A stretch of 64,000 nucleotides of DNA, taken from positions 558,001 to 622,000 of the forward strand of contig JARWMV010000232.1 in NCBI GenBank assembly GCA_030998015.1, read 5' to 3'. This document shows positions 10,428-23,013 of the stretch, piece by piece. A program made the position numbers and the translations under genes. The notes below the pieces were generated by a model that was not told the origin of the DNA, did not search any database, and worked only from the letters and a program-made list of their open reading frames with translations. The DNA is from Ceratorhiza oryzae-sativae (taxonomy: Eukaryota; Basidiomycota; Agaricomycetes; Cantharellales; Ceratobasidiaceae). Within the stretch, counting starts at the first letter, position 1, and every line of letters begins with the position of its first letter.

Positions 10428-13007
10428 CTATATCCGTGTGGGGGATGATGTGTATGATCCTTCGTTTATCGAGCCATTCTGTTGTCTTCCACGCTGTGCT
10501 TCGCCATTGATATGCGAGCTGGAGGGCTGGTTAATCGAACCATAGCTATTTGGCGCATGAATGCCATTGCCCGGGTGTTCGTCGATTACCACTAGCCGAG
10601 TGATCTCCATGGGCTCCTTGCCTGGGGTTGGTTTAGGCGTAGGAGCGCGGGATCCTGTCTGAGGAGTCTCCGTGCCCGGTGTAGCGTCACTTGTGAAAGA
10701 CCAGCGGCGTTTTTCGCGCTCGACAATCCTTTCGGGACTGTGTTTAGTTTTAGACTAGCCAGAATTCGAATGCCCCTTACCCTCGCATGATAGCAGCCGT
10801 TGACTGCCGCTTTGCGCGTTGTTTACTACGATTGTCTTCGTACCGGTCCGTCTCGTCGACAATCTCTTCAGAGATGATCTCTTCGATGATGTCTAGATAA
10901 AATTACGATCCGTAGACATGAGGCCAAAATGTTAACTTTGTCGGTACTGCGATCGGCTCACCTTCCAGAGTAATAACACCGAGTGCGCCATATGGCTGCC
11001 CTGGGGCAGTAGAGATCAGGAGCAGGTGGGACCGTCCGGTTTGGCTACATCGCAAGTAATCAGGGGGAGATGCGCGGTTTAGGAGGCGAATATACTGACA
11101 AGTAATCCAAGGCCTGTTGTGCGTTGTATTTTCATTAATTGGCAATCAATTCAGCCACAACGTGTGGCAAGGATAGTCTGAGCCGCGCACCTGGAAGCAG
11201 CTGATGGACGGCTTGGCCTCTGGAAGGATCGACAATGGAAATGTGCTGACAGGAAGCTGCTGAGAGGGATCATAAACAAGCAACTACAAGCAAAACATGT
11301 GAATCAGTCAAAGGATAGACGGGAGCAGCCGGCATCTGATGGACGAGCATCTATTATTGAATTCCGATACGAGTGGCACAGATACAGCGGTTGCCACTTG
11401 CACAGTCTCAAAATGGGCGATCCGGCCCAGCAGCATACTCCGATGATACATTCACCGGCTAAGAGCAATATACCCACGAAACCCACCTTTTTAACCAACA
11501 AAAGTCCGACGAAACTGGTTGGCTTCCCTGGCTCGTGAATGGGGATTCGTGAGTACCCGCTTGTCAGGCTGATAGCGTTTCAGTTGCCCATGGATAGACC
11601 GTGATGAAAGAAGAGACATACATCGCGTCAACTCTCTTGTGGTCCAGAATGGTATCGCTGCTAAGGGTGACCACATCCTGTTATGGCGACCGTCAAATAT
11701 GGGTACAGATGCTGTAAAAGGACATATGTACCTCGATCGGGGTCATGATCTGCGACACCTTTTTCTCATTCAATGAAAGCACACCATTCAAGATCGAGAT
11801 CTAGGGGCGGAAACTAGTGTTAGCAACGTGCGCTCGCCCGGATACGGATATATGCGCATGTTTCCCATGCTGCGTCACGAAGAGGAAAACACGCAAGGTA
11901 CTCTCACACATGCCTAGCTCGTAGCCTGGCTCTCCCTCGCATGCCATGGATCAACTCGATGCTCACCTCGTCGTCTCTGAGTGGCTCCTGGCCTTCGCGA
12001 TGAAACTGCAAAAAGCTCTTGAGTTCGGCTTTCTTGTATGTATTTTCTTCGCTCTTCCCAAGGGCCCAGTCGAGTAGTTTGGCGATTGGCCAAGCTATGG
12101 GGGCTAACAAGTGTACCACACACGTTAGCAGGCGTGTCCCACGGCTGTCGGTTCATTACTCACCAAAAACGTACATCATACCTAGCACCAATGGTGCACT
12201 GACCGCGCCAATTTGGAGCCCATAGCGCGCACAAAGGGCTTGAGGGATAATTCTGCCAGGGATAGCATTAAGGATGCAGTAAAACAACAACTCTGAATTG
12301 AGACGTACTCGCTATTGGGTCAGCGCGGGACAAATCAAATGTCGAGGGTCAGCGCAGGTAGGTAACGTCATAGCGGTAGGACAAACCCAAAGATTACGAT
12401 CATAACAGTGGAGATAGCAACGGCAGCGATTCCACCCCCAATCTATGCAGTTCGGTTAGAGTATGCAACTTGACGCAACACGCTATGCACTTGCAGCAGA
12501 GTCGAGGAATACGGGCAGGGATTCATTTACGATGACATTTCCGAGCAGCAACACCTGCCAAGACCAAAGTTTACTTAGCTGGGGGGGCAGAAGCTAACAA
12601 AAAAAAAACGTACCACAAGCACCCAGTGGCGGCCTTTCTTCATTAACCTCAGCACTTTCTGAGCGTTGCGTTGCTCTTTGGGGTCGTCTGAGGAAGCAGC
12701 AAGCACACGCAAATGCAACTCGTCAAGGCCCATTAGCCCGAGCGTTAATCTAGCGTTCGACATAGTTAGATGTTGTACATGTGAATAGCAGCTATCGCTC
12801 GTAGGCTGACCCAGCAAATGCGCCACCAAGAAGAACCAAACCCATTGACACAACTACTTTCCACCAAAAGTTGGGGCTACCAACAGGGTCTTCGGGCTCT
12901 CCGCCAGCTATCATTGTGAGCAAGGGAGACGCATGAGCTGCACGAGAAATAGCGAAGAACAATCCAGCGAGAGCGCGGTTGGAGCGAGTCCGTGCTGCAT
13001 TCGACAT
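10428..13007 (-). CDS. CNNM/MAM3-like metal transporter (DUF21 + CBS domains), multi-exon
   Basis: Exon 1 starts at ATG 13007 ([12 protein letters not shown]) and ends at 12811; at least eight further exons follow to the stop at 10428. Visible blocks in order: a first membrane helix ([19 protein letters not shown]), [37 protein letters not shown], the DUF21 membrane part including [13 protein letters not shown], then [42 protein letters not shown] and [17 protein letters not shown], then [40 protein letters not shown] and the [20 protein letters not shown] block closing the CBS pair. This is the ancient conserved domain (CNNM/CorC/MAM3) family, linked to Mg2+ and Mn2+ homeostasis at the vacuolar or plasma membrane. 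The last 100 residues are a disordered Ser/Pro/Gly tail. It converges on the ChaC-like gene with only 26 bp between stops. Confidence 0.9.
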
Positions 13008-13097
13008 GGTGCCGATGACGGTGGTGGGAGCGGCCGACACACGTCTCACCCGACGTCTAAACTGTTTACATCATGTGATTGGCTGTGTATTGTGGCG

Positions 13098-13113
13098 TTG
13101 CTGACGTCAGCAA
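13098..13113. promoter_or_regulatory. CRE/ATF-type palindrome in divergent promoter
   Basis: A perfect 16-bp palindrome centred on TGACGTCA lies in the roughly 130-bp gap between the CNNM start (13007, minus) and the UTP18 start (13137, plus). TGACGTCA is the known full CRE site of ATF/CREB bZIP factors. An inverted CCAAT box (ATTGG) lies just before it at 13078-13082. The position suggests one site serving both genes. Confidence 0.6.
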
Positions 13114-13136
13114 AGTTTTGTTAATTGCGCTCGACC

Positions 13137-15270
13137 ATGTCTGCCATCTCTATTTCTGCAATCAACAAGCCTCGGAAAAAGAAACAGCGTCGACGCAAAG
13201 AACAAGCGATACTTGGAGATGGACAAGCGAGCCATTCATACGAACACAAGGACGACGAAGAACTGCGGCTCGAGAGCGTGCTGTTTGGCACGCCTCTGAC
13301 GGCAGGCAGCTCGGGTCATGCACAGGCTCATGCGGACATGTCTATGCAGCATCTGCTGGACGACGAGGTGAGTTTCAGCCCCCAGCAACCGCATGGACCG
13401 CTATTGAATCCCCTCGAGCTCTTCTTCGACGACTCGGCACCTGGGCCTGGTGTCTTTCAAGTCCCGACCGCCTCAGATGCCGACGGCCAGCACACAGACC
13501 AAGAGGACACCGCTGCCCCTCCCCCTGCATCTTCCCTATCAAATGCGACATCCCGAAACAAGGCTGCCTGGATAGATCCAGACGACATACAGCTCGATGT
13601 TTCCATCGCATCTGACCGCCGCCTGCGAAAACTCCGCAACAGTGCCGCCGAGGACACGGTCTCGGGACGCGAGTACGAAAGCCGTCTGAGGAGACAGTGC
13701 GTCTTATCATTTTCGCATCATCTGTTTGAATTTGGACTTACCAAGAACAAAAGGTTCGAAAAGGTGCATCCAGTTCCTGAATGGGCCATTGCGCGATCAA
13801 AGCGAACCCGGAGACCGTCCCACTCCTCGTCTTCAAACTCAGAGTCGGAGGATGAGCCAACGGAGGAGCCTACAACCGGTCCAATCGACGTTGCGGCTGC
13901 CCCCCTTGATGCCCTCCCACCCACCGAACTTGCCATTACCAGACTACGAGACGCAAATCAAGCGGCACGTTCCGATGGGCCTGTCAACTCGGTCGAGTTC
14001 CACCCTTCAGCCCGGGTACCCGTTCTCATGGTTGCTGGAGCAGACAAACGAGTTAGACTGTTCAATGTGAGTCGTCTCGCCGGACAGTCACAGCGGAGCA
14101 CACACTAATTAGTTCTACAGATTGATGGCCTGACCAACCCACTGCTTCAAACCCTCCACACTCCCACACTCCCACTTAATAAGGCTACTTTCCACCCATC
14201 TGGAACTTCAGTACTTCTTGCTGGCCCCAGGCCGTTTGTATGCATCTACGACCTTCAATCTTCACGTGTTTCCACACACCAAGTATCGGGTCGTACGTTG
14301 ATTAAACCCCTTTATACCGAGTCCCCCTGAACTGACTCCACCCCAAACGTACACGCCAATAGGCACGCAACCCAACGCAAAGGTAGACACCCAAGATCGT
14401 GCATGCGACATCAACGCATTCTCACCAGACGGGCGTACACTTGCCATAGCGGGACGACAGGGGCGTGTACGTCTCTTAGATTGGGCCAGTGTCAGCGTGG
14501 TTGGCGAAATCAAGGCTGCTGCGACAGTCAAGTCTCTATGGTGGCACGCACACAATGGAGATAGCATGACAGGGGGAGAGATGTACACCTTAGACGCCAA
14601 TGCCGAGATCTGCGCGTGGGATATTCGTACTAGGAGGTGTCTGAACAAATGGAAGGATGACAGCGGCTATGGCACAGTGATAGCGACGCAAGGGCAGGGC
14701 GATATACGGCTATTGGGTAAGCCCGCTGCCATAGCTTCCTGGTGCCGACTGGAGATGATGTACTAAATATCTCCGCCGCGAACGCGGAAATTAGCTCCAA
14801 ATCAGGCATAGTCAATGTTTATGATACCCCTTCAACCCGTGTTCCACACAACTCGTCACCAGTCCCTCTGAAGGCGTTACCGCACCTCACTACTGATGTA
14901 ACGGCACTTCGCTTTAACCACGATGCACAGATCCTGGCTAGTGCCAGCAAGACAAAGAAAGATCAGCTCAAGCTGGTGAGTGGCAACCCTATGCAACCGC
15001 GTGCCCGGCGTTCATTTTGCCAGAGTCCCTATCACCATCACCTCGCCACCTTCCGATACCGTTACACTTTGGTGCCCTGTGCTAACAAACTCTTTATTGA
15101 AGGTTCATACGAAAACTCTGACCACCTTTGCAAACTGGCCAACGTCTGGCACGCCGCTTGGGCATGTCACCTCAATTGATTTTTCGACGCGAAGTGAGTA
15201 CCTCGCGATTGGCAACACGCGGGGCACAGTATTGCTATACAATCTACGGCATTACGCGGTGGCTCGATAG
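13137..15270 (+). CDS. UTP18: U3 snoRNP/SSU processome WD40 protein UTP18
   Basis: ATG at 13137. Exons 13137..13696, 13754..14066, 14121..14292 and 14363..14716, then one starting at 14755 or 14812 and ending 14975, then 15103..15270. The N-terminus is basic (NKPRKKKQRRRK), followed by an acidic disordered region and the UTP18 signature SGREYESRLRRQFEKVHPVP just before the beta-propeller. WD repeats follow: VNSVEFHPSARVPVLMVAGA, KATFHPSGTSVLLAG, CDINAFSPDGRTLAIAGR, AEICAWDIRTRRCL, SKSGIVNVYD and SEYLAIGNTRGTVLLYNL, ending on the family's usual LLYxLxHY. UTP18 acts in 18S rRNA pre-processing in the nucleolus. Intron 4 is problematic: only acceptor 14754 (38-nt intron, about 595 residues, keeps SKSGIVNVYD) or 14811 (95 nt, loses SKSG) keeps the frame. 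Confidence 0.9.
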
Positions 15271-15486
15271 TGTCACAGATAACCGTTTGTGGGTGTATTG
15301 GATCTTGGGCGCCACAACTACGATGTGATCTTGAGATGTCTGATGCGGAGGTCTGATACTCCAAACAAAGGGAAGGCAAAGGCTATTGAAAACACGAGAG
15401 TGACTAAGTTATACATAGAATTAGTGGGTACATGGTGGCCCCAAAAGCGACCAAGAGCAACACGTGGAGGCTAGCCCCTTTGGGCG

Positions 15487-18400
15487 TCATATCCCGCAAG
15501 GACTTGCCGATACAAAGCATCGATCTAGCCAACGATTCGACTCAGCTGCGCACCAAGGTTCCGAATAACACCACACACCCACCTTTTTTGATGCCGTGTC
15601 ATTATTGTTGACCAGCTCAGCAAGTGCCGCTGCTGTCTCAACCCAACGCTTCGCTTCATTGATATCAGAAACGCTGAAGCGGTGATGTCGGTATTTAGTG
15701 TAAATCAAAAAGATAAGCTGGGACCATACCTGAATCGTTCGACTCCAGCATTGAAAGTGATGCCCAAGAGCCATTCGCGTTCATCATGCGCATACACCTA
15801 CAAAGCTTCTTCACGATCGAGGCGCCCATGACTATCTGAGCAAGCAAACCTGATCGCCGTTCTCGTCATTGTTTTCCTTGATAACTTCAATCGCTTGCTC
15901 AATGAAGCTCAGGGCGTTCGCGCGGTCTTGTTGTTTGTTACGGGCTAGAAGTATCGTGCATAGCGCCCGCAACCAGCGGGAGAACTTGTCAATAGACATA
16001 TGCTTCGAGTCGAGGGACGCGCGAAGCATAACCTTGAATATGCTTGAATCAGTTGATGTCCCTTCAACAATTTGAAAGAGGACGGCATACATCCAATGCA
16101 CTATACAGCACTTGACAAATTATTAGCCATGTAGATCCCTCCTGCACCACTGAGAAACGTACCGTCTGTTGGGCACATCTCCTCCGTCCACTATCCGAAT
16201 CAATGCACCAGGCCTCGATTCAGAAGATCAAAATCATTCGTACCAACAGGTTTGCAATTGACTCCAGCGTCGTCGGAGTGGTGCATTCCGCTTGTGCAGC
16301 GATCTAAAAACACCGTCTCCATTTCATCATCGTGATGGTTCAAAGAGGGCATTTTGTCATACCTCCACTACAGCCTGGATTCTTTCCCACCTTTGCAGGC
16401 GAGAGAGTACCTCCACCTCAAATACGAGAAACAAGTTGACCATGTAGCTGGGTTGGTCATCGTCAAATGTATTACCGAGTAGGCTTGCAATGCAGAATGT
16501 CGGAAGTTTGGAAGTTCGTCGGCCAAACGCTCATACAAGGCAGTCTAGAATAAAGTGTCGGTAAGCAAAAATCAAAATAATCTTAGTGATGACGCCACTT
16601 ACCGCGTCTGGAGGACCCGAGACGGCGTGCCACAAACACTGTCGGAGCATGTTAGTAACATTGGCACACTAACATCCGGAAATGCACACGCACACCGCCC
16701 AGAGGTAGCCGAAAATGCAGATAGAAGCGCACATTTCTTCAGGTCGGGATCTTGCTCAGCCCCTAACGTATTGGAATACGCATCCATCAACTGACCCCCA
16801 AAAAAATTGAGCATTTCCGCATATAGACGTACTAGAACTTTTCAGAACTTGCCTCTCGAGCCAAATCGAACAACTCTACGATAGCTAACTCGTCCCAGTC
16901 CCGACATCCGGACACAGCCGCATTGTATGCGGTACGCCATAACCATGACACATCCTTTGCGATTATCGCCTGGTCGCCCTTTGCGGATACTGTGCCAATT
17001 AGGTCCAGAGCTTGGTGATGATAGGGGTTGTCAAGAAGTTTCAGTTTCATGAGCAAGTTGACGACTAGTTGGGTATCGGAACGCACCTTGCCGGAAGTGC
17101 TTGAGGAGCGCATGGACTAATTCGTTTCTAAACCCGATAGTGCCGGTAAGTGCCAAGGGGTAAAAGGAAGGAGGGAAACGAACTCACGTCGTAGCGAGCG
17201 GCTCCTGCAACAAATCGAGTATAATGCGCACGCTGCATCGCACGACGGTGATCCCCTCAGCCTCCGCTTCCAGATCCGGACTTTGGCGTCCCTGTTGTAA
17301 CGTGCGAAGCATCGCTCCCAACACGGCCAAGAGTAGCGTCTTTTGCTTGGTCTCGTGCGCCAACTGAGTGGCAAGCAGAAGCATCTTGCGGTCAAAGTTG
17401 GCAGCTTTTACCATTGATTCCACCGCATGGATAGCTACACGAGGCAGGCATATATCAGTTGCTTAGGTTACATATTTAGTGACTGGCGTGCCTTCTTCTT
17501 CAAGTCCTAGGCATCATCAAATATACGATATGAATCATAGAGTTCAGATCGAAGTGAGAAGCATCTACCTTGATGTACCGCAGCAAGAAACTCGATATAA
17601 CATGTTGGCTGTTGGCGTAGACACCGGATGAGCGAAAATTTACGGGTAAACATCACGAAAAGAACGCTACCGCCTCGTCTCGAGAACACCTCGCAACCAA
17701 CATTGATGCCTGAGCATATTCGCCCTGTTGGATGTAACACAGAGCAGCCTTGCGGGTGGACCGCGACCGGGCGCTGGGTGTACTTTGAAATGCTTCGGAT
17801 GCACTCAGGATGAACCAATCAGCGGCTTCTATCCATCGTTTGTTCTTGTAACTTGCTTCTCCGCTCCGCCACAGTAACTATTATGAAAATGCACCATGTG
17901 GCTAACTATATCCCGGGCCAAGCGTACATACCAGCTGGCAAGCCGTTGCTTTGGTCTTTTCCATCTTGAAGTACGCCCTGCTTTCGATGGCTAGCGAATT
18001 AACAGAAAGTTAAAGTCGGGCCATATGTCATCCAGGCTGAAAATGCAACTTACCGAGACAGCCCTTCTCAACCGCCTTGCACGCATCCGAATGCTGAAGC
18101 GGTTTCACCAGAAGAAACAAGGACATCATGATCAAATGTACAAATGGGTGTCCAACCCCATTAGGAGAGTCAAGGGCCTTGACCAGAAACATATTCGCAA
18201 CGTCCACGGCGAGATTGACTCTGGGCCGTGCTGGTATCCGATTGCATAGAGAACAATAGTTTGGAACTTACCGTCCATCTGCCAAATCAGTCAACTCTCG
18301 AAGTACACTAAGGTAAACGAAGACTTGAATGCTGTAAACAACTGGATATGGGCGCCCGCACATACCTTGTCACGGCGCCCTCTTGAAACTCGAAGCATTC

Positions 18401-20195
18401 CAGAATGGAACGGAATGCTGTATTAGAGTATGTTTTTAGGAGTTGTGCCAGTACCAGGCGGTATCGGAGTCTACTTGCTGTCTAGCAATTGCGGCACAGT
18501 CGCTTTGTTCCTCTTGAATATGGCAAGTCGCATCCAATAGAGATTGATATCGGTAGCCTATTCAAACCTTTGAATAGATGTCCGCTTCAGGAATGTGAAA
18601 AAGGACACATTACGTTGTGCTCCAGCTTGAGCAATTCGTCCAAGGATGCTTCGGATCGCTCAAGGTTTGATTCTACCGCCGTTGATGTCGCAAAGTAGGC
18701 TCGTGCTACAGCGCAGGCGCCCATAACTCGGTCAAAGGATCGGGACGAAACTGCTCCGAGCACGAACCCAGACTCCGCAATACCGCCTCCTGAAAATACG
18801 GTCAACAAAGAGGACGTCCAAAACGGAGGACGGCGTGGCTCGTACTCGCAGTGCTGTCCAATTTGAGTTATGTTCATCGCCCGCTACTCGTTCAAGTGTC
18901 TGAAACGCCTTTTGGAGCCATTTTACCGCATTCAAGCCCATCTTTGGGTCAGCGCCGTGCTCATCGTCTGCCTGTTTTCCCCACGCCTTGCGTAGTAGGC
19001 CTTTCCCGATCTGCAAAGCACGCCCAATGACTTCTTCGACCTGGATGTATGCGCCTTGATCGCACACCTTCGCTTCAGTTTGATCGAATCCCAGAGAACG
19101 TACCTCGGTCAATGGCATATCATCAAGTCGCCGTTCGTCGGTCGCCTGTTCTAGCATGAAAAATGCCACACTATCGTTGCCTTCCTTCCATGCCTGCCGT
19201 CATGCCACAGGGAAAAAGGTACGTAAAAATTCCATCTTGGGTCGCGGGGTCGATCAAGCCACAACGTACCGCGTCCATGCGGCTACAATAGTATTGGACA
19301 GTCGCGGACTCTTTCTTCTGCTGCGCATGTCGGTCATCTTCTTTCGACGAAAGTTCTTTCAGGAGCGCTTCGTACTAGCAAAAGTCCCGCCAAGCGAATC
19401 AGACGACGCTTGTCTCTTTTCCCTATCCCGACCAAGACAAGAACGTACATCCGCTGCGGCCATCAATATCTGCTGGGCCCGATCGTCATCACAATTGGAC
19501 AATGCAGCCGCGGCTTTGCTTGCCAGCTGGAGTAAATGAACGAGGGCTAGCAAAGGGAGCGACGCCACACAAAGCGTCAACATCCGACGAGATCTACTTG
19601 CCTCCCCTGAACGAAATCCACTCACAGTCCACGGTCAGCGGTACAGTGGTGCCAGCTTCGACAAGTCGGAACGCAGCAAGTCGAACTGGAGAGTAATGTC
19701 GCATCCATCAAGCCCACGGGAGCAGTCACCAAACAAACGTGGCCCCACTCACGACTTGCAAACACTCGTTGTCGGAGATCCGGTGGGGCGTGGTCAACGG
19801 CGACGCCACGGAGCACAATCGACGAATTCCAGAGCCGGACGCCTAATGAACCAAGTCGAGACTTAATGCTTTGCCCAGAAACTTTCACGTCACCACAGTT
19901 CAAGACTAACCCTCCCGATCAAGCTCATCCGCGACAGACTCGGTCCTCGGCCGCTTCTTGCCTATTCGAGCGGAGGAAAAGTGTTCAAGCAACCGGTTTA
20001 GACGCGCCAGGTTTGTTTCTAGCGCATCAAAGTCTGTCTTTTGGAAATCCAATAGGTGTGGCTTGACCGCGACAAGCGCGTCTGACTCCGCCGTTAATTT
20101 ACCGGGTCAGCAATAGAAATGACTCGACGCGTCTAACCTTGGATCTGTGTTATATTGACTATGCCCTCGACGTTTTTCCTTTTCTGCGCGCTCAT
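15487..20195 (-). CDS. meiosis protein SPO22/ZIP4-like, many exons
   Basis: A long minus-strand gene starts at ATG 20195 (MSAQKRKNVEGIVNITQIQ), spliced to DALVAVKPHLLDFQ, ALETNLARLNRLLEHFSSAR, then GKKRPRTESVADELD. Further blocks include GLNAVKWLQKAFQTLE, DVSWLWRTAYNAAVSGC, AIVELFDLAREAS, FSRWLRALCTILLARNKQQ (rest DRANALSFIEQAIEV) and DINEAKRWVETAAALAEL. These match the SPO22/TEX11 (Zip4) domain, a TPR-like repeat scaffold. In yeast Zip4/Spo22 supports synaptonemal complex assembly and crossover formation, so this is probably a meiosis-specific nuclear gene. At least fifteen short introns are implied and I did not fix each one. The 3' end is uncertain: a last 40-nt-class intron would put the stop at 15525 (…LSRIVG); without it the frame runs to 15487. 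Confidence 0.8.
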
Positions 20196-21318
20196 GATCC
20201 CCGCTCCTGTGTGGTGTGTATAGCGGAGATCAGCCAGGATGGTGGACGCGAGCGCAAACACAAGCACAAGCACAAACACGGCGCGCAACAGCCGGCCCTG
20301 CAGTTGCCTCCGATGCCGGGCCGCCAAGTAGGTCCCGGCCCCCGAGCATCATAAAACAATTAGCACCATTGGTTTCGTAAGTGTGGGTTGCGGGGGCGTG
20401 GGGTTTTCGGTCGACAGAACCTCGGGAAATTAGTCACTGCGCAAACCAAACGTGCTAGGGTCGGTTCGACAACACGAGCTGGGGGGATCTACAGTCGCTT
20501 GTCCCGCCATGTCCGGGAGACATCGAGTCTTGCTGTGCTCCGTTCACCACCGACGCGCAAGTCCCTAGAAAACTTGACCAGCGGAGAACCAAAGCACAGG
20601 TTCCCATGTGTATCTAAAGCACTCATGCAGCAAGGGAACAACAACATTTAATTAAATATCCAGAGCTCCACAATTATACATTCCAATCCTATAGCGAATC
20701 CCGTATTCCAACCAAGAAAACCAAGATACCGAACCCGGATTGGTACCTTGTAATCACCTCCTCCTTCCAGGAACGAACAGAAAAATACAGATAGCATGGG
20801 TTCTTCCAGGCCCGACCCACATTTAACAGCCCTCCTGCACTACCGTAACAGCCCATTTATGAGCTGGTATCGCTTCGGCTCAGAGCATCAGTTCCCGAAT
20901 CTGGATTAGAAAGAACAAAATGATGAGGGATTCGGAGCGGAGGCAGGGATGCTGCGAAAGGAACGCACACTGTTGCTAATTATCGTGCTACAGTCAGCAA
21001 CGCGATAACCCGGTATTTCGGACAGATTCATTTGCGCGGGTTGATGATTGATGATTGAGGATTTGTGTTTTGCACGCATGGAGTGATTGATGAACCGGAA
21101 GACAGCACATAGGAAACCCAAGTAAAACATAGCGAAAAAAAAAAGAAAGTATGTCAGATCATATGTGCATCGACAAGGTTCACACGAAAAACGATACTGA
21201 AGGCCAGAGAGGGTTAGAAAGGTATAGGAAACGGGGTTTGGACAGCGCAAACAACTAAAGATAGGGGGTGAGGGTACGTACTCTGCAAAGGGAACAAAGG
21301 CAAACAAACACCCCGTCA
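20196..21318. other. intergenic between SPO22 start and G-alpha stop
   Basis: It holds the SPO22-like promoter side and the G-alpha 3' flank. A hexamer repeat-like ACAAGCACAAGCACAAAC tract is at about 20258-20276. The open frame at 20906-21319 on the minus strand is extension past the G-alpha stop, not a separate gene. Confidence 0.4.
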
Positions 21319-23013
21319 TTAGTCCAAAACGTTCTCACGAAGCAAGTCTCCTGACTGACCTTCTACAGCAGCCATAACCACCCTCAGCAGCTCCGTGTCA
21401 GTCGCATTAGTGTAACTATGTCCAGTTTGAGCCATGCAAAGCCCACAAATAACAAAGCACCATTTGCATTACGTACTGCGTATAGATCTCGCGTTTCCGC
21501 AGAACCGGCCGGCCAGCGTTTGCCGAGTTATGCGATGACTTGTTGCTGAGTTTCAGGAAGCGTCGTCGAAAGTAGTTGCGGCCCTCTGCCGCATCCCCCT
21601 CAGGGCCCTCGTAGTCCTAACCAGGTGGTCTCGGTTGGCGGGCCTTGCCTTCAGCATTCAAATTGCAATGTACATACCGGGAAGTACCTCCGGATCGGCG
21701 ACGTCTTGACCTTCTCGGTGAACAAGTCATTTTTGTTCAAGAATAGAATCTTGCGAGTGCTACATCAAACGGATGACCACGCCAAGCAGGAGAAAAAGGA
21801 CTCACGATATTAGTAGATCTAAAATATTCCGAGTCACATATGGAATCCCAAATGGCCATGGCATCTTGCATCTGATTCTGAAGATCGCAGATCCATGTGA
21901 ACAAAAGCGGAGCCCGGAACATGCGCGAAGAAAGAGCACACGTACGGCGTTGGTATCTTCAAACAAGGACTGGTCATACCCACTCAGTGAAACCAGGAAC
22001 AGTATGGTCGTCACATCCTGGAAGCAGTGTATCCACTTGCGCCGTTCTGATCGTTGTCCGCCAACGTCAACCAAGTGAAGGTCATGGCCCCGTAACCTAA
22101 ACACAGTCTCGGTGATGCCTATCGTTTGAGACCGACATCGGATGATATCCTGCAAGGCGCACGGGTTGGCGGGACAGGCGCTCGAGATGAAAATAGAAAT
22201 ACCTGAGTGGTTGGCGTATAGTTGCGCTCAAAGACCCTTGGCAAGTCGCTGAAAAAACTGCACGTGAAAAGATCGTCAGGACGTTCATTTCATCAATCAG
22301 GTCGCTGACGCACTATTGCAGGCTGCGATCGGACGGACAACGTCAGCAACTATTCAAACGGCGTTGAAATCAACTCACTTTTCGGGTAATGCAACCTCGT
22401 TGGCTCTCGACCAGCCCTCCTGTACCCGAGGGTCTCCCCATATGGTTTGTAGAGGCTCCAGCAGTTGTTCTGGGTAGGGCTCGCCGTCTCGTAACTCAGG
22501 TGTCCCTCGAAGTAATCCACCAAGGACTAGCAGCAAGTTAATGGCTGGGTTCGGGCTATCACACACATCCAAGCAATACCCACAGTATTTTGGGGTGATA
22601 CGGACAACTCCATCGCCGGTAGGGCGTCAATCAACATCTGCAGTCCCCGAACGATGTTATTGAACACGAGTTTTCGGTAGAACTCGACCTCTGCAGGTGT
22701 AAATTTGTCGTTGTGAATTACACGCATTTGCTACAAGGAACAGATTCATGAATTAGGAATCAACGCATTCAAGTCGAAAAAAAAGTAATATGAACCTTGA
22801 GGACCGTCGATTTGCCCGAATCACCAGACCCAAGAAGCAATACCTTGACTTGGGTCGCCTGTTTCTTTGCATGCTGGAGAGAAACGAATCGATGGGCCGT
22901 TTGTTAAAGACGGAAAAATGTGCCAGACTTACGGCCTTGAGCTCCTTCTCGGCCTCGCGATGCATCTTTAGCGCCTCTGGATCGCTACTGTTGTCGCTCC
23001 AGCAGCAGCCCAT
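21319..23013 (-). CDS. heterotrimeric G protein alpha subunit
   Basis: ATG 23013 starts MGCCWSDNSSDPEALKMHRE: Gly2 for myristoylation and Cys3/Cys4 for palmitoylation put it on the plasma membrane. Nucleotide-binding motifs are all visible: P-loop VKVLLLGSGDSGKST, then KQMRVIHNDKFTPAEV, switch I RSQTIGITET with the catalytic Arg and Mg-binding Thr, switch II DVGGQRSERRKWIHCF with the catalytic Gln, base-specificity FLNKNDLF, and TNATDT (the TCAT-like motif). An insertion-like segment GPEGDAAEGRNYF precedes the last helix region. G-alpha couples receptors to cAMP or MAPK signalling. The C-terminus is odd: reading straight on, it ends VVMAAVEGQSGDLLRENVLD with stop at 21319, shorter and unlike the usual NLxxxGxL receptor tail. 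A donor at 21359 (GTCAGT) allows an alternative, but no spliced ending looked better. Confidence 0.92.

Noticed and set aside
20906..21319. 137-codon minus frame after G-alpha
   Set aside because: Starts at a non-ATG codon right after the G-alpha stop; low-complexity and repetitive A/T-rich ending. Kept only as a possible alternative last exon.
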